DNA of 64,000 nt from Verrucomicrobiia bacterium (GTDB lineage Bacteria > Verrucomicrobiota > Verrucomicrobiia > Limisphaerales > Fontisphaeraceae), in contig JAOAIT010000029.1 in assembly GCA_026414565.1 (NCBI GenBank), forward strand, positions 38,958 through 102,957. Direction: 5' to 3'. Positions 23,971-33,652 of this stretch are shown piece after piece (position 1 is the first letter of the stretch; the number at the start of each line of letters is the position of its first letter). The translations under genes and the position numbers were made by a program. The notes beneath the pieces were generated by a model. The model was given only the letters and a program-made list of their open reading frames with translations, did no database searches and was not told the DNA's origin.

Positions 23971-24966
23971 ATGGCTGTGGCTGGCAAAGTTGAGACAAAG
24001 GCCTCCACCAAACTGCGCATGGTGGAGTGCGGCGGATGTCGCGCCAAGGTGTTTATCAGTGGTCAGTTGGCGCCTTTTGAGACGGTGCCCTGCTCCAAAT
24101 GCGGGCATCCGGTGATGGTGCCGGTGCGGCTGCGGCAGTTTGAATTGCAAAGCATCATCGGCAGCGGCGGCATGGGCACGGTGTTTCGCGCCCACGACTT
24201 GATGCTGGAGCGGCAGGTGGCGGTGAAGTTGATGCGCAAAGAGCTGGTGAATGATCAGGAGGCGTTGCAGAACTTCATTCGCGAGGCGCGCACCTGCGCG
24301 GCTCTCAACCACACCAACATCATTCACGTGTACACCTTTGACCAGTATGAGGAGCAATACTACCTGGTCATGGAGCTGGCCGACTGCGGCAGCATGGACC
24401 AGCGCATCGAAAAGGAGACGCGCCTGCCCGAGCTGACCATTTTGGACATCGGCATCAAGGTGGCCTCGGCTCTCGACACCGCGCTGAAGCATGGGCTGCT
24501 GCATCGGGACATCAAGCCGGGCAACATCTTGTTTAACGCGGAGGGGGAGCCGAAGCTGATTGATTTTGGCCTGGCCGGCAGCGCCGATGTGAATCTGGCC
24601 CACGACGGCACCATCTGGGGCACGGTGCGTTATGTGGCGCCGGAAAAAATCCAGCGGCAGGGGGAGACGTTTTTGTCGGACATGTACAGCCTGGGCGCGA
24701 CGTTGTACCACGGCCTGACGGGCCACGTGCCGTTTGAGGCGGAGACGGATGACGCGATTTTGATGGCGCATGTGAGCATGGAGGCCACCCCGCCCGATCA
24801 AGTGGTGCCCGATGTGACGCATCCCACTTCGGAAGCGATCATTCGGATGCTGGCCAAAAGCCCGGTGGATCGTTTTCAGAGTTATGATGAATTGATCATG
24901 GCGCTGACGGCGGCGCGGACCAAGCTTCTGTTTGCCAAATACCACACGCCGCACGTGGAGATTTAA
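23971..24966 (+). CDS. Hanks-type Ser/Thr protein kinase with N-terminal zinc ribbon
   Basis: 331 residues from ATG 23971; an upstream in-frame start would add 67 residues without coding character. Cys20, Cys23, Cys41 and Cys44 form a CxxC...CxxC zinc ribbon. The kinase domain is complete: glycine loop GSGGMGTV (64-71), VAVKLMRK with the ATP Lys86, catalytic HRDIKPGN, IDFGLAG as the DFG motif, and APEKIQ. There is no transmembrane helix or PASTA repeat, so it is a cytoplasmic kinase unlike PknB. The zinc ribbon could bind nucleic acid or a protein partner. Its substrate is unknown and no cognate phosphatase or FHA protein is adjacent. Confidence 0.9.
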   Translation: MAVAGKVETKASTKLRMVECGGCRAKVFISGQLAPFETVPCSKCGHPVMVPVRLRQFELQSIIGSGGMGTVFRAHDLMLERQVAVKLMRKELVNDQEALQNFIREARTCAALNHTNIIHVYTFDQYEEQYYLVMELADCGSMDQRIEKETRLPELTILDIGIKVASALDTALKHGLLHRDIKPGNILFNAEGEPKLIDFGLAGSADVNLAHDGTIWGTVRYVAPEKIQRQGETFLSDMYSLGATLYHGLTGHVPFEAETDDAILMAHVSMEATPPDQVVPDVTHPTSEAIIRMLAKSPVDRFQSYDELIMALTAARTKLLFAKYHTPHVEI

Positions 24967-25166
24967 GCGGCGGATTGCCCGGGCTTGAATCAGTGCCACC
25001 GTCCCATCACGTTGGCGGCCAGCCTGCCCTTCGGACGAATCAAGTTGTGCGCCCGCTTTTTTCCTCCCCCGCCCCGTGCAAGAGCGGCGTAAAAAGGGTG
25101 CAATTGCGGCAACTTCAGTACTGGTGCAGAGGTTTGGCATTGAGTTTCATACCAGGTGCGGGTTGA

Positions 25167-27485
25167 ATGGCCGCGCCACGCATGGCCCAGACTGACAACT
25201 CCGCCCCTGGCACCACGGCACCAGCATGGCGCTGGCTGTCCCCGGGTTGGTTTGCCCTCTGGCTCCTGGCCGGACTGGGGGTTTGTTTTCCGGGCGTGCT
25301 GGGTGGATGGGAGGCATTTTTTTATCGGGATCACGGCGTGCTGGCCTACCCCAGTTTGCATCACCTCAAGGCCAGTCTGGCAGAGGGGGAGTTTCCGCTT
25401 TGGAATCCGCTCAGCAACTGCGGGGCGCCCTTTGCGGCGCAATGGGGGCCGATGGTGTATTATCCCGGCCTGTGGCCGTTTCTGGCCCTGCCGCTGCCCC
25501 AGGGGCTGGGCTGGTTTTGCCTGGCGCACCTGATTTGGGCAGGGCTGGGGATGTATGTGCTGGCCCGGCAATGGACAGGCCATCCGGTGGCCGCCAGTCT
25601 GGCGGGATGGTGGTTTGTTTTCAATGGCGCCACCTTTGCGTGTCTCATGTGGCCCAATTATGTGGCGGCTCTGGCCTGGATGCCATGGGTGTTGTGGAGC
25701 GCCGAGCGCGCCTGGCAAGAAGGAGGCCGCTGTACATTGCTGGCTGGCGGTCTGGCGGCGCTGCAGTTGCTCACCGGCGTGCCGGAACTGATTGGCTTGA
25801 CCTGGCTGGCCGTCCTGCTGCTGGCGGCCCTGGCTCTGCTGGAAGCCTCCGGCAGCAGGGCAAGCATACTGCGGCGCGTGGGGGGGATCATCGCCCTGGC
25901 GGCCGGCCTGGCCGCCGTGCAGTTGCTGCCATTCTTTGAGCTGCTGGCCCACTCGCATCGCGCCGCCGGGGGGATCGTCACCAAGTGGACCATGCCCGTC
26001 TGGGGGCTGGCGAATTTCATTCTGCCCCTGTTTCATTGTTTTGAAACTCCCGAAGGCATTTTCTACCAGCACGGACAAAACTTTCTTTCCTCTTATTATC
26101 CCGGCGTGCTGACCGTCGCGATGGCGGCCTGGGCGGTGATCTGGGCACGCAATCGCCGTGTGGCGGCCCTGGCCGGGCTGGCGGCGCTGGCCTGCTGGCT
26201 GGCGATGGGCGATGCCGGGGGGCTGTATGCCCTCTTGAAATGGCTGTTTCCGCCGCTCGAAGTGCTGCGGTTTCCGGTGAAGTTTGTGTTATTGACCACG
26301 CTGTTGCTGCCGCTGCTGGCGGCTTTCGCGGTGGCGCGGCTGCCGGCCGAAGGCAGCGCTGCGCGCCCCGTCTGGACGGGGCGGGCGGTGGGCACTTTCA
26401 TCCTTGTGGCCGCCCTGCTGCTGATCCTGATGGCGATGGCCGCCAAATACCCCATGCAATATGAGCAGCCGGAGGTGGTCCGCAGCAATGCGTGGGGACG
26501 CCTGCTGTGGCTGGGGGCCGGGCTGGCGGCGGTGCTTGGCCTGACCCACACCCGTTGGGGACGGCTGGCCGTGCCGGCGTTGATGATGTTGAGCCTGGCC
26601 GATTTGCTAAGCCATGCTCCGCGGCAAAATCCCACCCTGCCCCTCCGGCTGGCGGATTTGCCGGTGGGCCTGTTCGAGCCGGGCTTCTGGAAGCTCGCGC
26701 AAAAAACCGAACCCCTCCGCTTCGGAGAGGGCCGCATCTTCATCACCGACGAGGCCGAACGCGCCTTGTTGCATGCCCGCACGGGCGACTTGCGCGAGCG
26801 CTGGCTGGAACGTCGCACGGCCCAGTGGTCACACCTGAACCTGCTGGAACGCCTGCCCAAGGTGAACGGCTCCTCGACCCTGCAAATCCGCGAGCAGCGG
26901 GCCGTGGAAGACTTGTTTTACAAGGTGCATACCAATCAAGCGCCCGCCCCGCTGCTGGATTTTTTGGGGGTGAAATACAATACCGCCCCCGGAGTGGTGA
27001 ATTACTTCGTCGGCCGCAGCAACGCCCTGCCGCTCATCACCGCCGGTCAGCGTCCGGTGTTTGTGCCCCAGACGAATCTGCTGACGCGACTGGCAGCGGC
27101 CGATTTTAATCCGGCGGCCGTGGTGTATTTCCCGGAAGAACTGCGGCCCCAGATTACGGTCACCCAGGCCGCGTCGGTGCAGGTCACGGTGCGTCAAATC
27201 CGGGCGCATCGTTTAGCTTGCGAGGTGGAATCCCCCTCCCCGGCGCTGGTGGTGGTGGCCCAGTCCTACTACCCCCGCTGGCGTGCCCAGGTGGATGGGC
27301 AAACCGTGCCGCTGTGGCGCGGCAACTACGCCTTCCAGGCACTGGCTGTCCCCCCTGGTAAACATCAGGTCGAGCTCCGCTACGTGGACCGCTGGTTTTA
27401 CGTGGGGCTAAGCCTGAGCGCCGTGAGCCTCCTCCTTCTTGGATGGCTTTATATGAATTGGGGCAGGCACTCCGCCAGAAACTGA
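25167..27485 (+). CDS. YfhO-like polytopic membrane protein
   Basis: 772 residues. About 11-12 membrane helices fill residues 20-480, followed by a periplasmic domain of about 250 residues and one last helix (VGLSLSAVSLLLLGWLYM). Diagnostic features are the early loop WEAFFYRDHGVLAYPSLHHL with FPLWNPLSNCGAPFAAQW, shared by YfhO/GT-C-like proteins, and the C-terminal SYYPRWRAQVDGQTVPLWRG, usual for YfhO. In Gram-positive bacteria YfhO relatives glycosylate lipoteichoic acid; in Verrucomicrobiota the role is unknown, most likely transfer of a lipid-linked sugar to an envelope component. ATG 25182 (six residues in) is an alternative start. Confidence 0.85.
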   Translation: MAAPRMAQTDNSAPGTTAPAWRWLSPGWFALWLLAGLGVCFPGVLGGWEAFFYRDHGVLAYPSLHHLKASLAEGEFPLWNPLSNCGAPFAAQWGPMVYYPGLWPFLALPLPQGLGWFCLAHLIWAGLGMYVLARQWTGHPVAASLAGWWFVFNGATFACLMWPNYVAALAWMPWVLWSAERAWQEGGRCTLLAGGLAALQLLTGVPELIGLTWLAVLLLAALALLEASGSRASILRRVGGIIALAAGLAAVQLLPFFELLAHSHRAAGGIVTKWTMPVWGLANFILPLFHCFETPEGIFYQHGQNFLSSYYPGVLTVAMAAWAVIWARNRRVAALAGLAALACWLAMGDAGGLYALLKWLFPPLEVLRFPVKFVLLTTLLLPLLAAFAVARLPAEGSAARPVWTGRAVGTFILVAALLLILMAMAAKYPMQYEQPEVVRSNAWGRLLWLGAGLAAVLGLTHTRWGRLAVPALMMLSLADLLSHAPRQNPTLPLRLADLPVGLFEPGFWKLAQKTEPLRFGEGRIFITDEAERALLHARTGDLRERWLERRTAQWSHLNLLERLPKVNGSSTLQIREQRAVEDLFYKVHTNQAPAPLLDFLGVKYNTAPGVVNYFVGRSNALPLITAGQRPVFVPQTNLLTRLAAADFNPAAVVYFPEELRPQITVTQAASVQVTVRQIRAHRLACEVESPSPALVVVAQSYYPRWRAQVDGQTVPLWRGNYAFQALAVPPGKHQVELRYVDRWFYVGLSLSAVSLLLLGWLYMNWGRHSARN

Positions 27486-27703
27486 AAGTCGGTTTATTTC
27501 CAAGGTCTAATTCCTCAACTGCCTCCGTGCCACAAATTTCATTCGGGGTCAGGAATATTTTAATGTTGGACATGACTTGTTGGCATTCCCAGGGAAAGCG
27601 GAGTTGTTTTCAGGAGCATAGGTGAATGCGCCTGGGGCAAATGCTGGGCGGATTTGCGCTGGCGTCGTGGGGATGCATGAGGTACAAACATTATTGCATA
27701 CGT

Positions 27704-30700
27704 ATGCGTACCATTTTTTCCCCTCTGGGTTTGGCCGGGGCCGTTCTTGGCGTAGGGCTGGGATGGATGCCGCTTGGCGCGGCCACTTTTACCCCGCTGG
27801 AGCCGCTTCCGGCGCCGCGGTTGAAGGCCTTTTCGCCGCCTTATCCTGGCGGAGCGCACAATGCCGAAAACCTGTTGGATGGGGTGGAAAAAACGGAATA
27901 CTCGAGCAATGCCAATGGCACCAACACTTTCGTCGAGTTCGAGTTTCCCGCCCCGGTGCAGTTGGGCGCGTTCCGGCATCTGGATCGCAACGATCCCGCC
28001 ACGGTGGCGGCCTCCGAGCTGAGTTTGTTTGATGCGCAGGGCCAGTTGTTGCAAACCGTGCCCATTACGCATGTCAACCGGCGGGGCGGTGAAACGGTGG
28101 TGACGTTGCCTGCGCCGCAAATGGTCAAGTCCGCACGTTGGAGGATCACCCGCCTGGGGAGCCAATATTCCACGGTGGGCGGGGCCGAGATTACTTTTTA
28201 TGCCGCCGGCAGGCCCGAGGCGGCGCCCTCGCGGGCGCAACTGTCTGTGCGCGCGCTGCCTTTTCAAAAGCGCGTTGGGGGCCTGCAGCCGGTACGGGTT
28301 CAGGTGAATTATCCCTATCTGGAAAGCGCCCGGGCGGTGCTGCGCATTGCCGGCGTCACCAACCTGCCGGTGACCCTGCGGCCGGGGCGGCAGATGGTGG
28401 AGCTATCGCTCGCGGCGGCCCGGCAGGAAACCAACCTGCCGGTGGAATTGGTGGTGGAGGGCCAGACAGCGGCCCGGCTGGACTATCGTCACGCGCCGGT
28501 GCGGCCGCTGACGGTCTATGTCATGCCGCACTCGCACACGGACATTGGCTACACCGCGCTGCAGACGGAGATCGAGAAGAGGCAGGTGCAAAACTTGATT
28601 GATGGCATGGCGCACGCCCGGCGCACGGCCAGCTATCCTGAAGGGGCCCGCTTTGTGTGGAATGTGGAGGTGCTTTGGGCGGCCGACTTGTACCTGCGCC
28701 GGCTGGACGAGTCACAACGCCAGGAATTCCTGGCCGCCGTGAAGCGCGGCGAGGTGGCGTTGTGCGGCATGTATCTGAACATGCTCACCGGCGTGTGCCG
28801 GCCGGAGGAATTGTTGCGTGTGTTTCGTTTCGCCACGGAGCTGGCGGACAAAACCGGCATCCCGATTGACACCGCGATGATCAGCGACGTGCCCGGCTAC
28901 ACCTGGGGCCTGGTCCCCGCCATGAATCACGCCGGCATCAAGTATTTTTCCACCGCCCCCAATTATTTCGATCGCATCGGCGATATATTGGTGCAGTGGG
29001 AGAACAAACCCTTTTACTGGGTCGGCCCGGACGGCCGATCCAAAGTGCTGGTCTGGATTCCGTTTTGGGGCTATGCCATGTCGCATCGCTACCATCAAAT
29101 GTCCCCGCGGCTGGTGGAGGAGTTTTGCGAGGGACTGGCCCAGCGGAATTATCCGTACGAGATTGCGTACGTGCGCTGGTCAGGGCATGGGGACAATGCG
29201 CCGCCGGATCCCTCCATTTGCGATTTCATCCGGGATTGGAATGCGGAGTACGAATGGCCGCGGTTTATCATCTCCTCGGCCAGTGCGGCCTTCCGGGCCA
29301 TGGAAGCGCGTTACGGCCCGCAAATACCGGAGGCCCGCGGCGAATGGTCGCCGTATTGGGAGGACGGCGTGGGCAGCAGCGCGGCGGAGACGGCGTGGAA
29401 CCGGGCGAGCGCGGATCGGCTGGCCCAGGCGGAATCGCTCTTTGCGATGTGGGCGCCGTCGGCCTATCCGGCCGCGTCCTTTGGGGATGCCTGGAATTAT
29501 GTGCTCCTGTATTCGGAGCACACGTGGGGGGCGTGGTGCAGTGTGAGCCAGCCGGAGCATCCTGAAACCATCGGCCAATGGGCGATCAAACAAAATTATG
29601 CCCTGCAGGCCGACCGCCGCTCGCGCATTCTTCATGATCAGGCCCTGGCGGCGCGCAGGGGTGAAAGCGTGCCCCATGCGGTGGATTTGATCAACACCCT
29701 GAGCTGGCCGCGCACTGAACTCGTGCGGGTGCCCCGCGCCTTGTCGCGGGCCGGTGATCGCGTGGTGGATGACCGGGGGCGGGCCGTGCCTGCGCAACGG
29801 TTGCAAGATGACTCCCTGGCCTTTCTGGCCGAAAACGTGCCGCCGCTGGGCACGCGCCGTTACCAGATTCAAGCCGGGCCTCCCGCCGCGCCGCCGCAGG
29901 CACTGGCGCGCGCGGAGGGTACGGTGCTGGAAAACCAGCGCCTGCAAATCCGCTTCGATGCCCGGCGCGGCAGCATCGTGGAATTCAAGGTGGCCGGCGC
30001 CAGCGCCAACCTCGTCCATGCCGCCGGAGGCGAAGGACTCAACGAATATGTATATTTCCGCGGCTCCAACACCCAGCGGCTGCAGCGGGTGACGAATGTC
30101 ACCTGGCGGGTGGGTGAACGCGGCCCGCTGGTGGCGTCGCTCATCGCCGAGAGCCGCGCCCCGGGTTGCCGTCTGCTCCGTCAGGAATATGTGTTGAACG
30201 CCGGGGCGGATTACGTGGAATGCCGCAACTTTTTGGACAAGGAAAAACTGGAGTCCGCCAGTTATCATGCTGCGGAAGGCAAGGAGAGCGTGAATTTTGC
30301 CTTTCCGTTTGCCGTGCCGGGCGGCGAATTGCGGCTGGGGCTGCCGCTGGGGGTGATTCGGCCGCACGCCGATCTGCTGCCCAGCGCCTGTAAAAACTGG
30401 TTCAGCGTGGGCCGCTGGGCGGGCATCAACGGCCCCCAGCAGGCGGTGACCTGGGTCACCTTGGACGCGCCGCTGGTGCAGGTGGGCGGTTTGACGGCCA
30501 ACCTGCTCAACAGCCAGGCCGATCCCAAAGCCTGGCGGCAAACCGTCGAGCCCACGCAGATTCTTTATTCCTGGGCCATGAACAACCATTGGGGCACCAA
30601 TTACCGCGCCTATCAGGATGGCGCCGCCTGGTTCCGCTTCCTCGTGCGAGTCCATGCGCCCGGCGGCGACGCCGAGGCCGAGCGCTTTGCGGCGAGCGCC

Positions 30701-30994
30701 AGCTTCCCGCTGGTGGCGGTGCCGGCGCAAGGGCCGGCTTCGTCCAGTTCTCTCTTTCAGGTGGAGCCGGCCGATGTGCATTTGCTGTCGCTTAAACCCA
30801 GCGATGACGGCCGGGCCTTGATTGCCCGCCTTTATGGCGCCTCGGGTCAAAACCGGCAGGCCACGCTCCGCTGGGGCAGTTTCCGCCCCGCGCGCGTGAC
30901 CCTGAGCGACACCAGCGAGAAACCGGGCAGCGCCCTCCAGGACACGGTGCCCGTGCCCGGCTATGGGCTGGTGACCCTGCGGTTGGAACGTTGA
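27704..30994 (+). CDS. Secreted glycoside hydrolase family 38-like protein with N-terminal carbohydrate-binding-like domain
   Basis: 1096 residues from ATG 27704, chosen because it opens a clean signal peptide (about 26 residues); an earlier frame start at 27626 adds unlikely sequence. Residues about 45-170 resemble an F5/8 type C (discoidin) domain: NAENLLDGVEKTEYSSNANG and FVEFEFPAPVQLGAFRHLD. The GH38 domain begins with VMPHSHTDIGYT (His276, His278, Asp280 as metal ligands) and has MISDVPGYTWGLVPAMNHAG, where Asp395 is the probable nucleophile. The C-terminal half has beta-sandwich character as in alpha-mannosidases. It probably removes alpha-mannose from exported or environmental glycans. 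Followed closely by a PQQ-propeller protein. Confidence 0.88.
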   Translation: MRTIFSPLGLAGAVLGVGLGWMPLGAATFTPLEPLPAPRLKAFSPPYPGGAHNAENLLDGVEKTEYSSNANGTNTFVEFEFPAPVQLGAFRHLDRNDPATVAASELSLFDAQGQLLQTVPITHVNRRGGETVVTLPAPQMVKSARWRITRLGSQYSTVGGAEITFYAAGRPEAAPSRAQLSVRALPFQKRVGGLQPVRVQVNYPYLESARAVLRIAGVTNLPVTLRPGRQMVELSLAAARQETNLPVELVVEGQTAARLDYRHAPVRPLTVYVMPHSHTDIGYTALQTEIEKRQVQNLIDGMAHARRTASYPEGARFVWNVEVLWAADLYLRRLDESQRQEFLAAVKRGEVALCGMYLNMLTGVCRPEELLRVFRFATELADKTGIPIDTAMISDVPGYTWGLVPAMNHAGIKYFSTAPNYFDRIGDILVQWENKPFYWVGPDGRSKVLVWIPFWGYAMSHRYHQMSPRLVEEFCEGLAQRNYPYEIAYVRWSGHGDNAPPDPSICDFIRDWNAEYEWPRFIISSASAAFRAMEARYGPQIPEARGEWSPYWEDGVGSSAAETAWNRASADRLAQAESLFAMWAPSAYPAASFGDAWNYVLLYSEHTWGAWCSVSQPEHPETIGQWAIKQNYALQADRRSRILHDQALAARRGESVPHAVDLINTLSWPRTELVRVPRALSRAGDRVVDDRGRAVPAQRLQDDSLAFLAENVPPLGTRRYQIQAGPPAAPPQALARAEGTVLENQRLQIRFDARRGSIVEFKVAGASANLVHAAGGEGLNEYVYFRGSNTQRLQRVTNVTWRVGERGPLVASLIAESRAPGCRLLRQEYVLNAGADYVECRNFLDKEKLESASYHAAEGKESVNFAFPFAVPGGELRLGLPLGVIRPHADLLPSACKNWFSVGRWAGINGPQQAVTWVTLDAPLVQVGGLTANLLNSQADPKAWRQTVEPTQILYSWAMNNHWGTNYRAYQDGAAWFRFLVRVHAPGGDAEAERFAASASFPLVAVPAQGPASSSSLFQVEPADVHLLSLKPSDDGRALIARLYGASGQNRQATLRWGSFRPARVTLSDTSEKPGSALQDTVPVPGYGLVTLRLER

Positions 30995-31065
30995 GCGGCC
31001 CTCCTTCGCTGCCCGTCTTGCCTTTGGCGTGGACGAAAAACGGGGAAGGTTTTATGCTAGGGGGC

Positions 31066-32349
31066 ATGAAGACCACTTGCTTGCTGGCCCTGGCACTTCT
31101 GGCCTTGGGCGTTGGGAATCTGGCCGCCGAAAATTGGCCGCGTTTTCGGGGCCCCAATGGACAGGGAATTTCCTCGGAGCGCAACCTCCCGCTAAGCTGG
31201 GACGCCACCAACAAAGTCCAATGGAAAACCGCCATCCCCGGCGAAGGCTGGTCGTCCCCCATCGTGTGGAATGACAGCGTGTTTTTGACTGCGGCCCGGG
31301 AAGACGGCACGCAATGCCATGTCCTGTGCCTGGATCGGGACTCCGGCAAGGTGCGGTGGGATGTGCGGGTGTTTGAACAGCAGCGCCTGCGCAAAGAGGG
31401 CAAGAATTCGTACGCCACGCCCACGCCCTGCACGGATGGGGAGAAGGTGTATGCGGTCTTCAATGATGGCAGCGTGGTGGCGCTGGATTTTCAGGGCAAG
31501 GTGGCCTGGACCAACCGCGAGGTGTCGTTTTACAGCCGGCACGGCTTGGGGGCCTCCCCCATCCTGCATGAAGGGCTGCTGATCATGCCCTACGATGGCA
31601 GCCAGCGGGTGGATCAGGCCGGCAACTGGCCCAACAACAGCGATTTCGAGCGCACCGGCTGGCAAATCCCCTGGGACAAATCCTTCATCGTGGCCCTGGA
31701 CACCCGCACCGGCAAACGTGTCTGGACCGCCCGGCGGGGGATGTCGCGCATTGCGCATGTGACGCCCTTCATTTGGAGCGAAGGCGGCCGCGTGGAATTG
31801 ATCAGTTGCGCCGGGGATTGCATCCAGGGGTTTGATCTGAAAACCGGCGAGCGGCTGTGGACGGTGTACAGTCGCGGGGAGGGCGTCACCCCCAGCCCGG
31901 TGTATGGCGAAGGGCTGATCTTCACCTCCTCCGGGTTTGAAGCCACCACCATTCGCACGGTGAAACCCGGCGGGCGCGGCGACGTGACGGCCACGCACAT
32001 CGCGTGGGAGCAAAAGCGCGGCGCGCCCACGCAATCCTCCCTGCTCTACGTCAAATCGCATTTATACGCAGTGACCGACAACGGCATGTTGACGTGTTAC
32101 ACCGCCGCGACCGGCGAAGTGGTCTATCAGGAACGCCTTCAAGGCGCGTTCAGCGCCTCGCCTGTGTACGCGGATGGGCGCATTTATTTATTGAACGAGT
32201 CCGGGGAAACCACGGTGATTGCGCCCGGGCCGGAGTTCAAGGTGCTGGCGCGCAACCGGTTGAACGAAAAGGCACAGGCCTCCATGGCGGTTTCGCAGGG
32301 GCGCTTTTTCATTCGCACCGCGCAACATCTGTACTGCATCGCCCCATAG
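31066..32349 (+). CDS. Secreted PQQ-like beta-propeller protein
   Basis: 427 residues from ATG 31066, the start that puts a signal peptide (TTCLLALALLALGVGNLAAE) at the N-terminus. The mature part opens with WPRFRGPNGQGISSE, the common Verrucomicrobiota/Planctomycetota motif of outer-membrane PQQ-like propellers, and shows repeating blades: CLDRDSGKVRWDVRV, ALDFQGKVAWTN, ALDTRTGKRVWTAR, GFDLKTGERLWTV. The W-x-rich blades indicate an 8-blade propeller fold; dehydrogenase catalytic residues are not evident. It is probably a scaffold or binding protein in the periplasm. It follows the GH38 gene after 71 bp and may be cotranscribed. Confidence 0.87.
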   Translation: MKTTCLLALALLALGVGNLAAENWPRFRGPNGQGISSERNLPLSWDATNKVQWKTAIPGEGWSSPIVWNDSVFLTAAREDGTQCHVLCLDRDSGKVRWDVRVFEQQRLRKEGKNSYATPTPCTDGEKVYAVFNDGSVVALDFQGKVAWTNREVSFYSRHGLGASPILHEGLLIMPYDGSQRVDQAGNWPNNSDFERTGWQIPWDKSFIVALDTRTGKRVWTARRGMSRIAHVTPFIWSEGGRVELISCAGDCIQGFDLKTGERLWTVYSRGEGVTPSPVYGEGLIFTSSGFEATTIRTVKPGGRGDVTATHIAWEQKRGAPTQSSLLYVKSHLYAVTDNGMLTCYTAATGEVVYQERLQGAFSASPVYADGRIYLLNESGETTVIAPGPEFKVLARNRLNEKAQASMAVSQGRFFIRTAQHLYCIAP

Positions 32350-32369
32350 CCCCTCAGCCGGCAGGCGGC

Positions 32370-33533
32370 TTAATCCTCCGGCGGCGGCAGCTCGCCGCGC
32401 TGATAATAACGCAGCACGTCTTCAAACTTGCTGCGCACATTTTCGGGGGCCAGCTTGACGGCTTGCGCCTGGGCGCGGAGGGCGTCCTCCTTGCGGCCTT
32501 TGAGAAACAACGCCCGGGCGTAGGTGTCCAGGATGTGGGCATCGCGCCCATAGGCTGCGGCATTGGCCTGCTCGGCAATTTTCAGGATCAAATCGTAATC
32601 GGGCTTTTCAAAGTCATCATTCGTGGCCAGCTCCCAGGCCAGCAAATTCAACAGGTGCGGCTCTTCGGGGTATTGTTCGGCCAGCTCGGCGGCCAGGGCC
32701 ATGGCCTCCTTCATGCGCCCCTCGGTCGTGTAAATTTGAAATTTCACAGCGCCCAGCCCCACGCGGTCCTCCGGCGGCAGCAAGCCGGACATGCGGTTGA
32801 GGATCTCATGGGCCTGCTTCCAGTTGTTGTTTTCGCCGGCTGCCTGCAATAGTTTCCACAATTTCTCGAAATCCTCGGCCTGGTTGAACTGGCTGGCATA
32901 TTGCGCCACGGCCTGCTCCCAAGGATAAGTGCCGTCCAATAATTTGAGCAGCGTCCGCTCCCGCAAGCCCAGCGGATGACCGATCCAGGCAATTCTTCCC
33001 TGATGCAGCACAAAGGCCACCGGGACCGCATTGATCTGGGCCGGCTCCAGCCAGGTGGCCGCCAGGATGCCCTTGCGGCGATTATCCAGCGCATCCGCCA
33101 TGAGCGGCATTTCCACCACCAGCCCCGCCTTTTTGCGCACCGGCTCCCATTCCTCCTGAGGATGCTCCCACACGCGGACCCCCACAAAGGTCACGCCCTG
33201 CGGCGCAAACTTCTCGCGCATTCCCTCCAGCCGGGACAAGCCGACAAAGCCGGTGGGTTCCAAGGAAGTCCAAAACAAAACCACGGCGGTGCCATTGGTC
33301 AGGGTTTTTTCCGCCAGGCCGCCTTGAAGCCAGCGGCCCGCCACCCAGGGCGGCGCCATGTCTCCCACTTTGAGTTTGACGCTGTCGGCCGCAGGCGGCG
33401 CCGGGCAGGGCGGAACCCAGCCCAGCAATAAAGGCAAAACCCATAGCCAAACGCTTGCCCAGGGATGGCGTCCATTTCTCACAGCCCGGCGGGCCCTCCC
33501 TTGATCAATGGGTTGAGCATTCAAACCTTGCAT
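32370..33533 (-). CDS. Secreted redoxin-like/TPR protein lacking the CxxC active site
   Basis: 387 residues from ATG 33533; the start is uncertain, as the frame is open further upstream (33599). A hydrophobic export signal (WASVWLWVLPLLLGWVPP) is followed by a TlpA/AhpC-type thioredoxin fold: LKVGDMAPPWVAGRWLQGG, then VVLFWTSLEPTGFVGLSRLE. In working TlpA proteins the FW is followed by xxWCxxC; here SLEPTGF takes that place with no Cys, so disulfide chemistry is not expected. The C-terminal 180 residues are TPR-like helices (WKQAHEILNRMSGL, DTYARALFLKGRKEDALRAQ). It may be a binding or assembly protein. It converges on the PQQ gene with 20 bp between stops. Confidence 0.78.
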   Translation of the reverse strand: MQGLNAQPIDQGRARRAVRNGRHPWASVWLWVLPLLLGWVPPCPAPPAADSVKLKVGDMAPPWVAGRWLQGGLAEKTLTNGTAVVLFWTSLEPTGFVGLSRLEGMREKFAPQGVTFVGVRVWEHPQEEWEPVRKKAGLVVEMPLMADALDNRRKGILAATWLEPAQINAVPVAFVLHQGRIAWIGHPLGLRERTLLKLLDGTYPWEQAVAQYASQFNQAEDFEKLWKLLQAAGENNNWKQAHEILNRMSGLLPPEDRVGLGAVKFQIYTTEGRMKEAMALAAELAEQYPEEPHLLNLLAWELATNDDFEKPDYDLILKIAEQANAAAYGRDAHILDTYARALFLKGRKEDALRAQAQAVKLAPENVRSKFEDVLRYYQRGELPPPED

Positions 33534-33652
33534 GCCACATCCACCCAGAACATACGTCCCCGCCGCCACAAAGCAACCTTGATTGCCCGGATTTTCCACT
33601 TTCCCCCCGCCCGGCGGTTACCTTATGGTGAGGGACGGAGCGTTGGTGGATT

